This document shows positions 1 through 9,050 of a DNA stretch of 64,000 nucleotides, one piece after another. The notes beneath the pieces are model-generated. The model did no database searches. It was not told where the DNA came from and was given only the letters and a program-made list of their open reading frames with translations. The stretch lies in the NCBI GenBank assembly GCA_021741075.1, contig JAIOYO010000008.1:1-64000 (forward strand). The letters run 5' to 3'. The position numbers and the translations under genes were made by a program. Within the stretch, counting starts at the first letter, position 1. Every line of letters starts with the position of its first letter. This DNA is from Flavobacteriales bacterium (GTDB lineage: Bacteria > Bacteroidota > Bacteroidia > UBA10329).

Positions 1-1
1 T

Positions 2-544
2 TCAGGGGTAGGTTATCGTGCGTCAACAAGAGTTTCGCTTGGGACCGCTTACACTTCTGAAGAATCAGTTATTCGACCAAAAGAACGAATCACATTCCTG
101 CCGCCATCTGCAAAGATTGAGCGCAATGAATATTCAATTGAGAAAGCAGCTTACTATGTAATGGATCTTAGTGCAGCGGGCGAAACCGTTGCAAATGACG
201 CGAACCCTAAGAAGACAACCACCATCTATAAACAGTCCTTCTCGGAAGCCACATCTCCTATTAAATTGACCAATTTCCTGACGCTTTCTTCCAAAGAAAA
301 CTTTGAGCAAGAATGGTTCATTGAAAATTCATTCTATTTGAAAGAAGTGGTTGAAACGGAGCTAAGTCACTTTAGAGGCATGTGTGATGGAAAAGATGAA
401 AACGGAATGGCCAATTGTCCACGTGTTCTGAAATCAAACAAAAAATACTTCCTCTATGTGCCAGAAGGGTGGGATTTCGACAAAAGGAAAAAGATGAAGA
501 TGACCAAATACGTTGATCCGTATAAAGGTGCTTATGCAGAATAA
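2..544 (+). CDS. C-terminal part of an unrecognised protein (gene starts before the window)
   Basis: The frame is open from the first bases of the window to the TAA at 542-544, so this is the last 180 residues of a longer protein. An internal ATG at 161 is not a convincing start, because the frame runs through it from upstream. The product is hydrophilic, lysine- and glutamate-rich, and has no membrane segment. It contains a small cysteine pair (MCDG...MANCPR, about residues 126-138) and ends in a basic stretch. I do not recognise the family. The next gene begins 178 bp later behind its own promoter, so it is probably the last gene of its transcript. Confidence 0.6.
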   Translation, partial: SGVGYRASTRVSLGTAYTSEESVIRPKERITFLPPSAKIERNEYSIEKAAYYVMDLSAAGETVANDANPKKTTTIYKQSFSEATSPIKLTNFLTLSSKENFEQEWFIENSFYLKEVVETELSHFRGMCDGKDENGMANCPRVLKSNKKYFLYVPEGWDFDKRKKMKMTKYVDPYKGAYAE

Positions 545-657
545 AAACAAAAGAATATGGTGTAAAGCGTAAACATTACTGTTGCCTTTTTTCCGTTCTC
601 CCCTTTCTCCTTTCTTCTTCACATTTAACACTCCTTATCATTTCACTCTCGCCTATG

Positions 658-687
658 TTGGCGTGGTGAAATAGATTTGTTCCTTTG
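658..687 (+). promoter_or_regulatory. Bacteroidota-type promoter for the ABC transporter genes
   Basis: TTG at 658-660 is followed after 19 bp by TTCCTTTG at 680-687, one base off the TAnnTTTG consensus used by the primary sigma factor of Bacteroidota. The ATG of the ABC ATPase lies 35 bp downstream. The match is by eye only. Confidence 0.45.
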
Positions 688-722
688 AAAAGCAAACCAT
701 CATCCACCCAAAGCATCGGCAC

Positions 723-1607
723 ATGAACAAACTGATCATCCAAAATCTATCGAAGACCTACCCGAACGGGGTGAAGGCCTTGGATAATGTTTCCATTGAA
801 ATTGAGAACGGTATGTTCGGGCTTTTGGGGCCGAACGGAGCAGGCAAATCATCGCTCATGCGCACCTTGGCCACGCTGCAAGAGGCGGATTCGGGAACGG
901 CTACGCTGAACGAAATCGATATTTTCAGTCAGCCACATGAGTTAAGGAAGGTGTTGGGCTATCTGCCGCAGGAGTTCGGGGTGTATCCGAAGATAACGGC
1001 CGAGCAGTTGTTGGACCACATCGCCATTCTGAAAGGCATTACGAAGTCATCGGAACGAAAAGAACTGGTTGCTTATCTCTTGGAGAAGGTAAATCTTTAC
1101 AACGACCGCAAGAAAAGCGTGAAAGGTTTTTCGGGCGGGATGAAGCAACGGGTCGGCATTGCGCAGGCTCTTATTGGTAGTCCTAGGTTGATCATTGTGG
1201 ATGAACCGACCGCTGGCTTGGATCCAGGTGAACGCAACCGCTTTTACAACCTGCTGGCCGATGTGGGCAAAGATGTGATCGTGATCCTATCGACCCATAT
1301 TGTGGATGATGTGCGCGAACTCTGCACCAAGATGGCCATCATGAACGGTGGAAAGCTGGTGTTCCATGGGGCACCACAAACGGCCATTGACGAACTGGAC
1401 GGAAAGGTGTATCAGAAGGTGGTGGAGCGTGAGGAGTTAGAGCAATATGCGGCCAACTATTCGGTGATTTCGAACAAGATGGTGGGTGGAAAGCCTTTCA
1501 TCCATGTGTATAGCGAAAGCGACCCGCAGAACGGTTTTGAATCGGTGAAACCGAATTTGGAAGATGTGTTCTTCTCGAAGATCAACACCTCCAACCTGCT
1601 CGTCTGA
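723..1607 (+). CDS. ABC transporter ATP-binding protein
   Basis: This 294-residue protein is a complete ABC ATPase. Walker A (GPNGAGKS) is at residues 36-43, the signature SGGMKQR at 137-143, Walker B with the catalytic Glu (LIIVDEP) at 156-162 and the H-loop His near 192. The extra C-terminal 70 residues are typical of CcmA/NatA-like exporter ATPases. The next gene, 22 bp downstream, encodes a permease fused to an M1 peptidase, so the two probably form one membrane complex that couples ATP hydrolysis to a process at the inner membrane. The substrate cannot be read from the sequence. The ATG at 723 follows a promoter-like element. Confidence 0.9.
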   Translation: MNKLIIQNLSKTYPNGVKALDNVSIEIENGMFGLLGPNGAGKSSLMRTLATLQEADSGTATLNEIDIFSQPHELRKVLGYLPQEFGVYPKITAEQLLDHIAILKGITKSSERKELVAYLLEKVNLYNDRKKSVKGFSGGMKQRVGIAQALIGSPRLIIVDEPTAGLDPGERNRFYNLLADVGKDVIVILSTHIVDDVRELCTKMAIMNGGKLVFHGAPQTAIDELDGKVYQKVVEREELEQYAANYSVISNKMVGGKPFIHVYSESDPQNGFESVKPNLEDVFFSKINTSNLLV

Positions 1608-1629
1608 TCCACTAAAAAAAACCGCCACC

Positions 1630-4600
1630 ATGTTTAAAGATTTCTTTCTGGCCGAATTGCGGCATGCCTTGAAGCAGCCGATGCTCTACATTTTCCTGAG
1701 TCTGATGGCCTTGATGGTCTTTGGGGCCACGGCCAGCGACAACATCGTCATTGGCGGTGCTGTGGGCAACGTGTTCAAGAATGCGCCACACGTCATCACG
1801 CAGTTCACCGTCATCATGACCATTTTCGGTCTGCTTATGGCCACTGCCTATTTCAATAACGCGGCACTGAAGGACCACAACAATCAGTTCAACGAGATCC
1901 TTTTCAGTACGCCATTAAGCAAGTCGGGCTATTTCTTCGGAAGGTTTTTCGCAGCGCTTTTGCTTGCTACCATCCCGATGTTGGGTGTATTTCTGGGCGT
2001 GTTTCTCGGCAGCGTTCTCGGGCCGGCTTTTCAGTGGGTAGATGCCGATCGTTTTGGGCCGTTCTACTTGGAGACCTTCGTCAACAATTACTTCCTATTC
2101 ATTCTTCCGAACATGTTCTTTGCGGGCGCCATTGTGTTCGCCTTGGCCAATAAGTGGAAGAGCACGGTTATTTCGTTCGTGGGTGCGCTGGTCATCATCA
2201 TCGGTTACATCGTGGCCGGAACGTTGATGTCTGACATCGACAACGAAACACTTGGGGCACTCACCGACACCTTCGGCATACGTGCGTACGATCTGTCCTC
2301 CAAGTATTACACACCTTTTGAAAAGAACACATTGAGCCCTGCCTTTACAGGTATTCTCCTCTTGAACCGATTGATCTGGATCGGAGTTGGCGCTTTGATC
2401 CTGGCGCTTTCATACTTCACGTTCTCCTTTCAGGAAAAGAACAAAAAGGTGAAGGCCGAGAAGGATGAGAAACGCGAAAAACAAACGCTGAGAGCTACGC
2501 CAGCGGTGCAAGCCATTTATGGTGCTGGAAGCACTTGGGCACAGTTCAAGAGCTTCTTCTACACCAATTTCCTGAGCATTTCGAAGAGCGTGACCTTTAA
2601 GGTGCTCTTCCTTTTCAGTGTCATCATTCTGCTGGCGAATCTTGCGGGAGGCTTTGAGTACTACGGATTGCAATCGTATCCGCTCACCTACAAGATGATC
2701 GATGTGATCACCAGTGCATCCAACATTTTCGTCATCATCATTCTGGTGTTCTTCAGTGGCGAACTGGTCTGGCGCGACCGCGATTCGAAGATCAACGAAG
2801 TGGTGGATGCCACGCCCCATGCTTCAGCCATTTCGCTTTCGGCCAAGGTGCTTTCGCTCATCATGCTCACCTCATTGCTGAACATCTTCTTCATTTTCTG
2901 TGCTGTCATTTATCAGCTGATAATGGGCTACACCCGCATCGAGTTGGACGTTTATCTGCTCGATTTCTTCCTGACCATGTTCCCCCTTTACATCACTTGG
3001 AGCGGGGTGATGATCATGGTTCAGGTGCTGGTGAACAACAAGTATATCGGCTACTTCGTGTCTATTCTCGTGATCTTCCTTTGGAGTTTGGTGATGCTGG
3101 CCTTAGACCTGCAGACCAACATGTTGGCCATCGGTTCGGGCCCGTCCATCATGTATTCTGATATGAACGGTTTCGGGGCGGGCGTGGAAGGCCGACTCTG
3201 GTTCAATTTCTATTGGTTCCTGTTCTCGCTCATCTGCATCATGCTTGCGGCCGTGTTGTGGTCGCGCGGCACGGCCAGTGCCTTTAAAGAGCGATTGGTT
3301 CATGCCAACAAGAAAATGAGTGGCGTAGCTAAGGCTTTCACTTTGGCGTTGGTGCTGGCGTTTGCTTCGGTGGCGGGCTTCCTGTATTACAACACGCAGG
3401 TGCTGAATCCCTATAAGACCAGCGATCAGTTGGAAGAACTGGGTGCGGAGTTCGAGAAGAAATACAAGAAGTATGAAGGTGCGGCCATGCCCAAGGTGAA
3501 GGACGTGAAGTACAACATCGAGGTATTCCCAGAGGAGCGTTCCGTGTATGTGAAGGCGGAGGTCTGGTTGAAGAATGAGACCGATGTGACCATCGATTCC
3601 TTGCACCTCAACTACGACAAAAACTGGCATCCGAAGTTCGAAATGCCTACAGCAAGCCTCCTTTCTGATGATGAGGAAATGGGCTGGAGGATGTACAAGC
3701 TGAGTCCTGCCATGAAACCGGGCGATTCGTTGCTGGCGCACATTGAAACCTCTTACGTTCCGAAAGGATTTGAGAATGAGGTGAGCAATACGAGTGTGAT
3801 CGGGAACGGAACCTTCCTCAATAACTTCCAGATTCTGCCCTCGCTCGGTTACGATCCAGGGAGCGAGTTGAGCGATAAGAACACGCGGAAGAAATATGGA
3901 CTTCCTCCAAAAGACAGAATGCCCGAACTGAAAGCCAACTGCGGGCGGGCCTGCGAGATCAATTATCTGACGAACGGAAGAGCCGATTTTGTGATGGTGG
4001 AGACGGTAATCTCTACCTCGGGCGATCAGATTGCCATCTCTCCCGGAACGCTCATCAAAGAATGGCAGGAGAACGGACGGAACTATTTCCATTACAAGTT
4101 GGACCATCCATCGCAGAACTTCTATTCCTTCATTTCGGCCCGTTTTGAAGTGGCACGGAAGAAATGGAACGGAGTAGATCTGGAGGTGTATTATGATGCC
4201 AAGCACGCTACCAATGTGGAGATGATGCTGGCAGCCATGGAGCGCTCGCTGGCGTACTATACGGAGCATTTCGGGCCGTACTATCATAAGCAATGCCGCA
4301 TCATCGAGTTCCCGCGTTATGCTTCGTTTGCGCAGGCCTTTCCGGGTACGATGCCCTATTCGGAAGCGATCGGTTTTGTAACGAATTTGGAAGATGAGGA
4401 AGGCAACAACATCATCGATGCGGTGATTGCCCACGAAATGGCGCACCAATGGTGGGCGCATCAGGTGGTAGGCGCCAACATGCAGGGCGGAACGATGATG
4501 AGCGAGAGTTTTGCAGAATATTCATCGCTGATGACGATGAAGAAGATGAATGACGACCCGATGAAGATGCGGGAGTTTCAGAAGTACAACCACGACCGCT

Positions 4601-5205
4601 ACCTAATGGGAAGAAGTCAGGAAGTGGAGAAGGAAGTGCCGCTGTACAAGGTGGAAAATCAACCTCACATCCACTATGGCAAGGGAAGTCTGATTCTCTA
4701 CGCCTTGCAGGATTACATTGGCGAAGCGAAGGTGAATCTGGCCATGAAGAACTACTTGGATGAGTACAAACATGTGGGGCCGCCCTACTCCAGTTCCTTG
4801 GATTTCCTTCGGTATTTGGAGCCACTGGTGCCCGATACCTTGAAGTATCTGATCAACGATTGGTTCAAGGAAATTACACTCTATGACAATCGCGTGAAGG
4901 AAGCGAGCTACAAGAAGTTGGACAACGGTAAATATGAACTGACGATGAAGGTCGAATCAGTAAAAATGCGAGCCGACACGATGGGCAACGAGACCAAATT
5001 CCCGATGAATGATTGGGTGGATATCGGTGTGCTGGATAGTGATGAGAAGAAACTCATCTACCAGAAGCGTGTGAAGATCGATCAGCCTGAAATGAGCTTC
5101 ACATTCAGTTTGGATACGATTCCTGCCAAAGCGGCCATTGACCCACGAAGGTTATTGATTGATCGGGTGTATGACGATAATGTGAAAGTGGTTTCGGCTG
5201 AGTAG
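1630..5205 (+). CDS. ABC-2 type permease fused to an M1-family aminopeptidase domain
   Basis: The ATG at 1630 gives 1191 residues starting just before a membrane-anchored permease. Earlier in-frame codons overlap the upstream ATPase gene and encode no plausible start. About the first 590 residues hold two sets of hydrophobic segments of the ABC-2 type, separated by a charged lysine-rich loop near residue 285. The last 550 residues are a gluzincin domain: the zinc motif HEMAHQWW lies at about residue 935 and the third ligand in ESFAEY some 24 residues later. The usual GAMEN exopeptidase loop is replaced by a PYSEAIGF segment. Such permease-peptidase fusions are known in Bacteroidota, usually beside an ABC ATPase as here. 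The peptidase probably faces the periplasm. Its substrate is unknown. Confidence 0.88.
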   Translation: MFKDFFLAELRHALKQPMLYIFLSLMALMVFGATASDNIVIGGAVGNVFKNAPHVITQFTVIMTIFGLLMATAYFNNAALKDHNNQFNEILFSTPLSKSGYFFGRFFAALLLATIPMLGVFLGVFLGSVLGPAFQWVDADRFGPFYLETFVNNYFLFILPNMFFAGAIVFALANKWKSTVISFVGALVIIIGYIVAGTLMSDIDNETLGALTDTFGIRAYDLSSKYYTPFEKNTLSPAFTGILLLNRLIWIGVGALILALSYFTFSFQEKNKKVKAEKDEKREKQTLRATPAVQAIYGAGSTWAQFKSFFYTNFLSISKSVTFKVLFLFSVIILLANLAGGFEYYGLQSYPLTYKMIDVITSASNIFVIIILVFFSGELVWRDRDSKINEVVDATPHASAISLSAKVLSLIMLTSLLNIFFIFCAVIYQLIMGYTRIELDVYLLDFFLTMFPLYITWSGVMIMVQVLVNNKYIGYFVSILVIFLWSLVMLALDLQTNMLAIGSGPSIMYSDMNGFGAGVEGRLWFNFYWFLFSLICIMLAAVLWSRGTASAFKERLVHANKKMSGVAKAFTLALVLAFASVAGFLYYNTQVLNPYKTSDQLEELGAEFEKKYKKYEGAAMPKVKDVKYNIEVFPEERSVYVKAEVWLKNETDVTIDSLHLNYDKNWHPKFEMPTASLLSDDEEMGWRMYKLSPAMKPGDSLLAHIETSYVPKGFENEVSNTSVIGNGTFLNNFQILPSLGYDPGSELSDKNTRKKYGLPPKDRMPELKANCGRACEINYLTNGRADFVMVETVISTSGDQIAISPGTLIKEWQENGRNYFHYKLDHPSQNFYSFISARFEVARKKWNGVDLEVYYDAKHATNVEMMLAAMERSLAYYTEHFGPYYHKQCRIIEFPRYASFAQAFPGTMPYSEAIGFVTNLEDEEGNNIIDAVIAHEMAHQWWAHQVVGANMQGGTMMSESFAEYSSLMTMKKMNDDPMKMREFQKYNHDRYLMGRSQEVEKEVPLYKVENQPHIHYGKGSLILYALQDYIGEAKVNLAMKNYLDEYKHVGPPYSSSLDFLRYLEPLVPDTLKYLINDWFKEITLYDNRVKEASYKKLDNGKYELTMKVESVKMRADTMGNETKFPMNDWVDIGVLDSDEKKLIYQKRVKIDQPEMSFTFSLDTIPAKAAIDPRRLLIDRVYDDNVKVVSAE

Positions 5206-5231
5206 AGTCGCTTCTAGGTTCCTTCAAAAAG

Positions 5232-5264
5232 AAACGCCCCAACAAATATCGTTGGGGCGTTTGT
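5232..5264. terminator. Bidirectional intrinsic terminator
   Basis: A 12-bp perfect stem (5232-5243 with 5251-5262) has a 7-base loop, with A-rich sequence on the left and T-rich on the right. It sits between the convergent permease-peptidase and metallopeptidase genes, so it can end both transcripts. Confidence 0.85.
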
Positions 5265-5288
5265 ATTATCAGGTTTAGCTAATCGGAA

Positions 5289-5990
5289 TTAATCTCTACT
5301 TCCCATGTATCGCATTACATAGTAAAGCAATGTGGTAATGGAAGCTAAGGCAGCAACGATATAAGTCCTTCCAGCCCAGTTTAGTGCTGTTGTAGCAGCT
5401 TCGTGTTCTTTGCCACGAGTGATGTTGGCATTATTCAACCAAGCTAAGGCTCGGTTACTGGCGTCCATTTCAACAGGAAGCGTAATTACCGAGAACAGCG
5501 TGATGGCCGTTTGGAAAATGATGATGAGCAATAACATCTCAGCATAAAGGTTTGCGAAGAAAGCCAAGAATATCATGGCGATATAAACGAAATTCAATGC
5601 TCTAGAGCTAAAATTCACAATCGGCACCAAAGTGGAGCGCATCTGCAACCAAGGATATTCCACCGCGTGCTGCACCGCGTGGCCACATTCGTGAGCGGCA
5701 ACGGCTGCGGCAGATACGCTTCTTCCAGAATAGACCTCTGGGCTCAGGTTCACGGTCTTGTTGGCCGGATTGTAGTGGTCGGTCAACTTGCCGGGCACGC
5801 TTTCAATCTTCACATCATAGATGTTGTTGTCGCGAAGCATCTTCTCCGCCACCTGCGCCCCGGTCATCCCCGAACTCAAAGGCATTTTCGAATATTCTTC
5901 AAATACAGACTGTAGGCGTCTGCTGACCAAAAACCCGATAATGGCAAAGCCAATGACGAGTACCAATAGAACAGGATCAAATCCAAACAT
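5289..5990 (-). CDS. Membrane zinc metallopeptidase (YugP/Zn_peptidase_2 type)
   Basis: The 233-residue protein has an N-terminal membrane segment, the zinc motif HECGH followed by AVQHA near residue 103, and two or three further hydrophobic segments in the C-terminal half. This matches the neutral zinc metallopeptidase family represented by YugP, both in length and in the order of segments. The role is proteolysis at the membrane; the substrate is unknown. It is a single gene, terminated by the shared hairpin at 5232-5264. The region behind its start (5991-6240) also carries the upstream region of the divergent Hsp20 gene. Confidence 0.88.
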   Translation of the reverse strand: MFGFDPVLLVLVIGFAIIGFLVSRRLQSVFEEYSKMPLSSGMTGAQVAEKMLRDNNIYDVKIESVPGKLTDHYNPANKTVNLSPEVYSGRSVSAAAVAAHECGHAVQHAVEYPWLQMRSTLVPIVNFSSRALNFVYIAMIFLAFFANLYAEMLLLIIIFQTAITLFSVITLPVEMDASNRALAWLNNANITRGKEHEAATTALNWAGRTYIVAALASITTLLYYVMRYMGSRD

Positions 5991-6127
5991 GATATTTCTT
6001 TTTTAGTGATTTAGTTGTGTTTCAGTGGTCAATTGATGTACCAAAAGGCCTAGCACAAAGCTATAACCACCGATCGACATTATTGTGCGACATGATATGT
6101 TAATTATTTCCAACTAATCGGAAATAT

Positions 6128-6166
6128 TGACAGCTAAAAGGTTCCGTAAGCGTCATTATGACAGCT
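6128..6166 (+). repeat. Direct repeat TGACAGCT upstream of the small heat-shock gene
   Basis: TGACAGCT occurs at 6128-6135 and again at 6159-6166, start-to-start spacing 31 bp (about three helical turns), in the 250-bp gap between the metallopeptidase and hsp20. No TAnnTTTG promoter is visible in front of hsp20, so these could be part of a stress-specific control region. This is inference only. Confidence 0.3.
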
Positions 6167-6240
6167 GACTAAAGCTTTTCGGGTGCTGGCACAGAATTCG
6201 AAAAGAGGATGGAAACGATAACCCTTAAAAACAACATATC

Positions 6241-6663
6241 ATGACACTCGTAAAAGTTAGAAAACCGAACACCACATTTCCATCCATGTTTGATGAATTC
6301 TGGAAGGATTGGCAAGGCGCGAACAACAACTCAGATTGGGTTCCAGCCGCCAATATCAAAGAGGAAGAAACCAAGTATCACGTAGAACTTTCAGCTCCCG
6401 GATACAAGAAAGAAGACATCAAAGTTTCTGTAGAAGATGACACCTTGACCATCTCTGGAGAAGTGAAAGTTGAGAACGAAGAAACGAAAGAGAACTATGT
6501 GAAGCGCGAGTTTAGAAGCGGCAACTTCAAACGAAGTTTTAACCTCAATGGAATGGTAGATTTGGAAAAAATAGATGCCAAATATGAAGATGGCATTTTG
6601 AGAATCGATCTTCCAAAGATTCAGACCGAAGTGAAGAAAATCAAGGAGATTAAAGTAGGATAA
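6241..6663 (+). CDS. Small heat-shock protein, Hsp20/alpha-crystallin family
   Basis: The 140-residue protein has a short N-terminal arm starting MTLVKVRKP, then an alpha-crystallin domain from about residue 40, with the typical strand motifs (YHVELSAPGYKKEDIKVSVEDDTLTISGE) and the A-x-x-x-n-GIL-like signature near residue 120 (YEDGILRIDLPK). It acts as an ATP-independent holdase chaperone in the cytoplasm. It stands alone between a divergent gene and a strong terminator at 6695-6725, as expected of a stress-induced single gene. Confidence 0.93.
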   Translation: MTLVKVRKPNTTFPSMFDEFWKDWQGANNNSDWVPAANIKEEETKYHVELSAPGYKKEDIKVSVEDDTLTISGEVKVENEETKENYVKREFRSGNFKRSFNLNGMVDLEKIDAKYEDGILRIDLPKIQTEVKKIKEIKVG

Positions 6664-6694
6664 GTTCCTTGCTCCTTTCTTCATAATCATCAGC

Positions 6695-6725
6695 ACGGGC
6701 CGCACAAAATGCGGCCCGTTGTGTT
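6695..6725 (+). terminator. Intrinsic terminator after hsp20
   Basis: A perfect 10-bp stem ACGGGCCGCA (6695-6704) pairs with 6710-6719 and is followed by a short T/G-rich stretch. It separates hsp20 from surE. Confidence 0.75.
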
Positions 6726-6754
6726 TGATGTAGAGGCTTCTTTCATCAAGCCCT

Positions 6755-6762
6755 TACATTTG
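6755..6762 (+). promoter_or_regulatory. -7 element (TAnnTTTG) for surE
   Basis: TACATTTG matches the Bacteroidota -7 consensus exactly, 13 bp ahead of the first ATG of surE. No good TTG is found at the usual distance upstream, so this rests on the -7 alone. Confidence 0.35.
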
Positions 6763-6775
6763 TCTCAAACTATTA

Positions 6776-7552
6776 ATGATGTCAAAGAAACGACCGCTGA
6801 TACTTGCCGTGAACGATGATGGAATTACAGCACCCGGAATTCAGGCCATGGTGGCGGCTGCGCAAGAACTAGCCGAAGTGGTCGTAGTAGCACCCGATAG
6901 TCCGCAGAGCGGAATGGGACACGCCATTACGCTGAATAAGCCGTTGCGCTTAGATAAGGTCAGTTATCACGGAGAAAGCATTGGTTACCAATGCAGTGGA
7001 ACACCTGTCGATTGCGTGAAAATTGCCATTGACAAGATACTGGACCGAAAGCCCGATCTGGTCATTTCAGGAATCAATCACGGAGCAAATCACTCCATCA
7101 ATGTGATTTACAGCGGAACGATGTCGGCCGCCATGGAAGGCGCTATTGAAGGGATTCCATCCGTTGGATTTTCGCTATTGAATTATGCGCTTGACGCGGA
7201 TTTCACAGCATCAAAGCATTTCGTAAAAATGATTATCAAGAACATGCTTCATTTCGGCATGCCTACTGGAACGCTACTGAATGTAAACATTCCCGACCTT
7301 CCGTTGGATCAGATAAAAGGCGTAAAAATCTGCCGACAGGCCAACGCCAAATGGGAAGAGGAATTTGATGAGCGTTTGGATCCACATAATCGAAAATATT
7401 ATTGGCTCACAGGAGCATTTGCCAATTACGATAAAGGAGCAGACACGGATGTGTGGGCCTTGAACAATGGATACGTTTCGGCCGTTCCAGTACAGTTCGA
7501 CCTTACCGCCCACCACGCCATGCCACGTTTGAATGATTGGGATTTGGGGTAG
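6776..7552 (+). CDS. surE: 5'/3'-nucleotidase SurE
   Basis: The 258-residue protein begins with the SurE metal site NDDG (residues 13-16), followed by the APGI, PDSPQSGMGHAIT and SGINHGAN motifs that bind the metal and phosphate. SurE hydrolyses 5'- and 3'-nucleoside monophosphates and is linked to stationary-phase survival. Two ATG codons stand side by side (6776 and 6779) and either may be used. It is followed by an intergenic repeat at 7567 and then by a small membrane protein gene and lpxB on the same strand. Confidence 0.95.
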   Translation: MMSKKRPLILAVNDDGITAPGIQAMVAAAQELAEVVVVAPDSPQSGMGHAITLNKPLRLDKVSYHGESIGYQCSGTPVDCVKIAIDKILDRKPDLVISGINHGANHSINVIYSGTMSAAMEGAIEGIPSVGFSLLNYALDADFTASKHFVKMIIKNMLHFGMPTGTLLNVNIPDLPLDQIKGVKICRQANAKWEEEFDERLDPHNRKYYWLTGAFANYDKGADTDVWALNNGYVSAVPVQFDLTAHHAMPRLNDWDLG

Positions 7553-7566
7553 TTACTAAGTTGACA

Positions 7567-7635
7567 GTTATTGCGAGTGAAGCGAAGCCATCTCAAGCAT
7601 ACAGTTTGCTTCAGCCGTTCCTCCTTCGCAATGAC
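7567..7635 (+). repeat. Intergenic inverted-repeat element
   Basis: The ends GTTATTGCGA (7567-7576) and TCGCAATGAC (7626-7635) are inverted copies with 9 of 10 bases matching. Between them lies the GTGAAGCGAAGC type sequence that is typical of short palindromic repeats scattered between genes in many Bacteroidota. No protein is encoded. It fills most of the gap between surE and the next gene. Confidence 0.55.
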
Positions 7636-7649
7636 GAACTAATTGGAAA

Positions 7650-7940
7650 ATGAAAAAAGATAGCACTATACTCGGATTGATTGTAGGAATCATCGCGCCA
7701 TTACTAGTCATGCTCGGTTTTTGGCAGTTTCAATTCGGGCATACTAGCCTAATCGGGTTTTATGAAGTAATGATACAGAGCAACAATCTTCCTGGTTTGA
7801 TTTCCATTGGACTGCTTGGCAATTTGGGGGCATTCTTCGTTTTCTACCGACAGAAACTAGACGTTTCGGCAAGAGGAGTTATCATGGCCACGTTCATGTA
7901 CGGTTTGGTAATCGTGGTGCTGAAGTTCTTCGTGCTATGA
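7650..7940 (+). CDS. Small membrane protein of unknown function
   Basis: The 96-residue protein is almost wholly hydrophobic, with three likely membrane helices (about residues 7-27, 48-66 and 76-95) joined by a short polar loop containing YRQKLD. I do not recognise the family by name, but its stop codon overlaps the lpxB start by 4 bp (ATGA), so the two are translationally coupled. The coupling suggests a role at the inner membrane near lipid A synthesis; that is inference from position only. Confidence 0.7.
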   Translation: MKKDSTILGLIVGIIAPLLVMLGFWQFQFGHTSLIGFYEVMIQSNNLPGLISIGLLGNLGAFFVFYRQKLDVSARGVIMATFMYGLVIVVLKFFVL

Positions 7941-9028
7941 AGATTTTCGTCATAGCTGGCGAGGCTTCTGGCGATATGCACGGAGCCAATCTACTCAAGG
8001 CTATCAATCGACTTGCGCCCGATGTGCAGTTCGAGGGCTTTGGAGGCGATTTACTGCAAGGCGCTGGAATGAAGATTCTCCGCCCGTTGGATAAACTCAA
8101 CTTCATGGGGTTTCTCGAAGTGGTCCAAAACCTCGGAACCGTTCGGGAAAACTTCAACATTTGCAGAAAGGCATTGGAAGCAAACAAGCCCGATGCCATC
8201 ATTCTTATTGATTACCCTGGCTTTAATCTACGAATGGCCAAGTGGGCCAAAGAGCGCGGTATCAAGGTTTTTTATTACATCTCGCCACAGGTGTGGGCAT
8301 GGAAAGCAAGCCGCGTAAAGCAAATGAAGAAGAACATCGACCGCTTGATGGTGATTCTTCCTTTTGAGAAGGAATTCTTCGCCAAGCATGGAATGGAGGT
8401 TGATTTTGTTGGACATCCTTTGATCGATGAAATTGAGGCACGAAATACGAAATATGAAATTCGAAAGGAGAATGTAATTGCCTTGCTGCCAGGTTCGAGA
8501 GAACAAGAAATCAAGCACATTCTTCCAGAAATGCTGAAGGTGCAAGCACAATTCCCCGATTATCATTTCCTAATTGGAAAAGCTCCAGGGAGAACGGCTG
8601 CATTTTACCAAACACGGTTCAATTTGGGTAACGCGAAAGTCTATGAAGAGGGAACGTATAAACTGCTGGCCAGGTCCAAGGCTGCGTTAGTAGCTTCTGG
8701 TACTGCTACATTGGAAACAGGCCTTTTAAAAGTACCGCAGATTGTCTGCTACAAGGCCAGCGGCATTTCGGTTCGCATAGCGCGGACCTTAATTAAAGTG
8801 CGTTACATCTCGTTGGTGAATTTGATTCTCAACAGACCAGCCGTAAAGGAATTGATTCAGTCTGAACTGAACACGGAAACAATTGTTTCTGAATTGAAAC
8901 GACTATTAAATGACGAAAAAGCACAAGCGTCCATGCAGAAGGATTACGATAAACTGTGGCAGGCACTCGGAGGAGGAGGCGCTTCAGAAGCTGCTGCGAA
9001 ATTGATTGTGGGCGACCTTTACAAATAG
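7937..9028 (+). CDS. lpxB: Lipid-A-disaccharide synthase
   Basis: The 363-residue protein has the LpxB start signature GEASGDMHGANL (residues 8-19), the YYISPQVWAWK motif near residue 115 and the LLPGSREQEI motif near residue 203. LpxB joins UDP-2,3-diacylglucosamine with lipid X to make the lipid A disaccharide at the cytoplasmic face of the inner membrane. Its length is normal for the family. The start overlaps the preceding small membrane gene by 4 bp. It shows that the host makes a lipopolysaccharide-type outer membrane. Confidence 0.95.
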   Translation: MKIFVIAGEASGDMHGANLLKAINRLAPDVQFEGFGGDLLQGAGMKILRPLDKLNFMGFLEVVQNLGTVRENFNICRKALEANKPDAIILIDYPGFNLRMAKWAKERGIKVFYYISPQVWAWKASRVKQMKKNIDRLMVILPFEKEFFAKHGMEVDFVGHPLIDEIEARNTKYEIRKENVIALLPGSREQEIKHILPEMLKVQAQFPDYHFLIGKAPGRTAAFYQTRFNLGNAKVYEEGTYKLLARSKAALVASGTATLETGLLKVPQIVCYKASGISVRIARTLIKVRYISLVNLILNRPAVKELIQSELNTETIVSELKRLLNDEKAQASMQKDYDKLWQALGGGGASEAAAKLIVGDLYK

Positions 9029-9037
9029 TCAACCACC

Positions 9038-9045
9038 TATATTTG
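9038..9045 (+). promoter_or_regulatory. -7 element (TAnnTTTG) directly before pdhB
   Basis: TATATTTG is an exact -7 match only 5 bp before the ATG at 9051. If used, the mRNA would start at or inside the start codon. No TTG is present at the normal distance, so this may be chance. Confidence 0.25.
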
Positions 9046-9050
9046 ATGCT

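Noticed and set aside
3103..4461. A 452-codon open frame on the minus strand
   Set aside because: It lies opposite the permease/M1 gene, has no recognisable domain and has the His/Arg-rich make-up of an antisense shadow.
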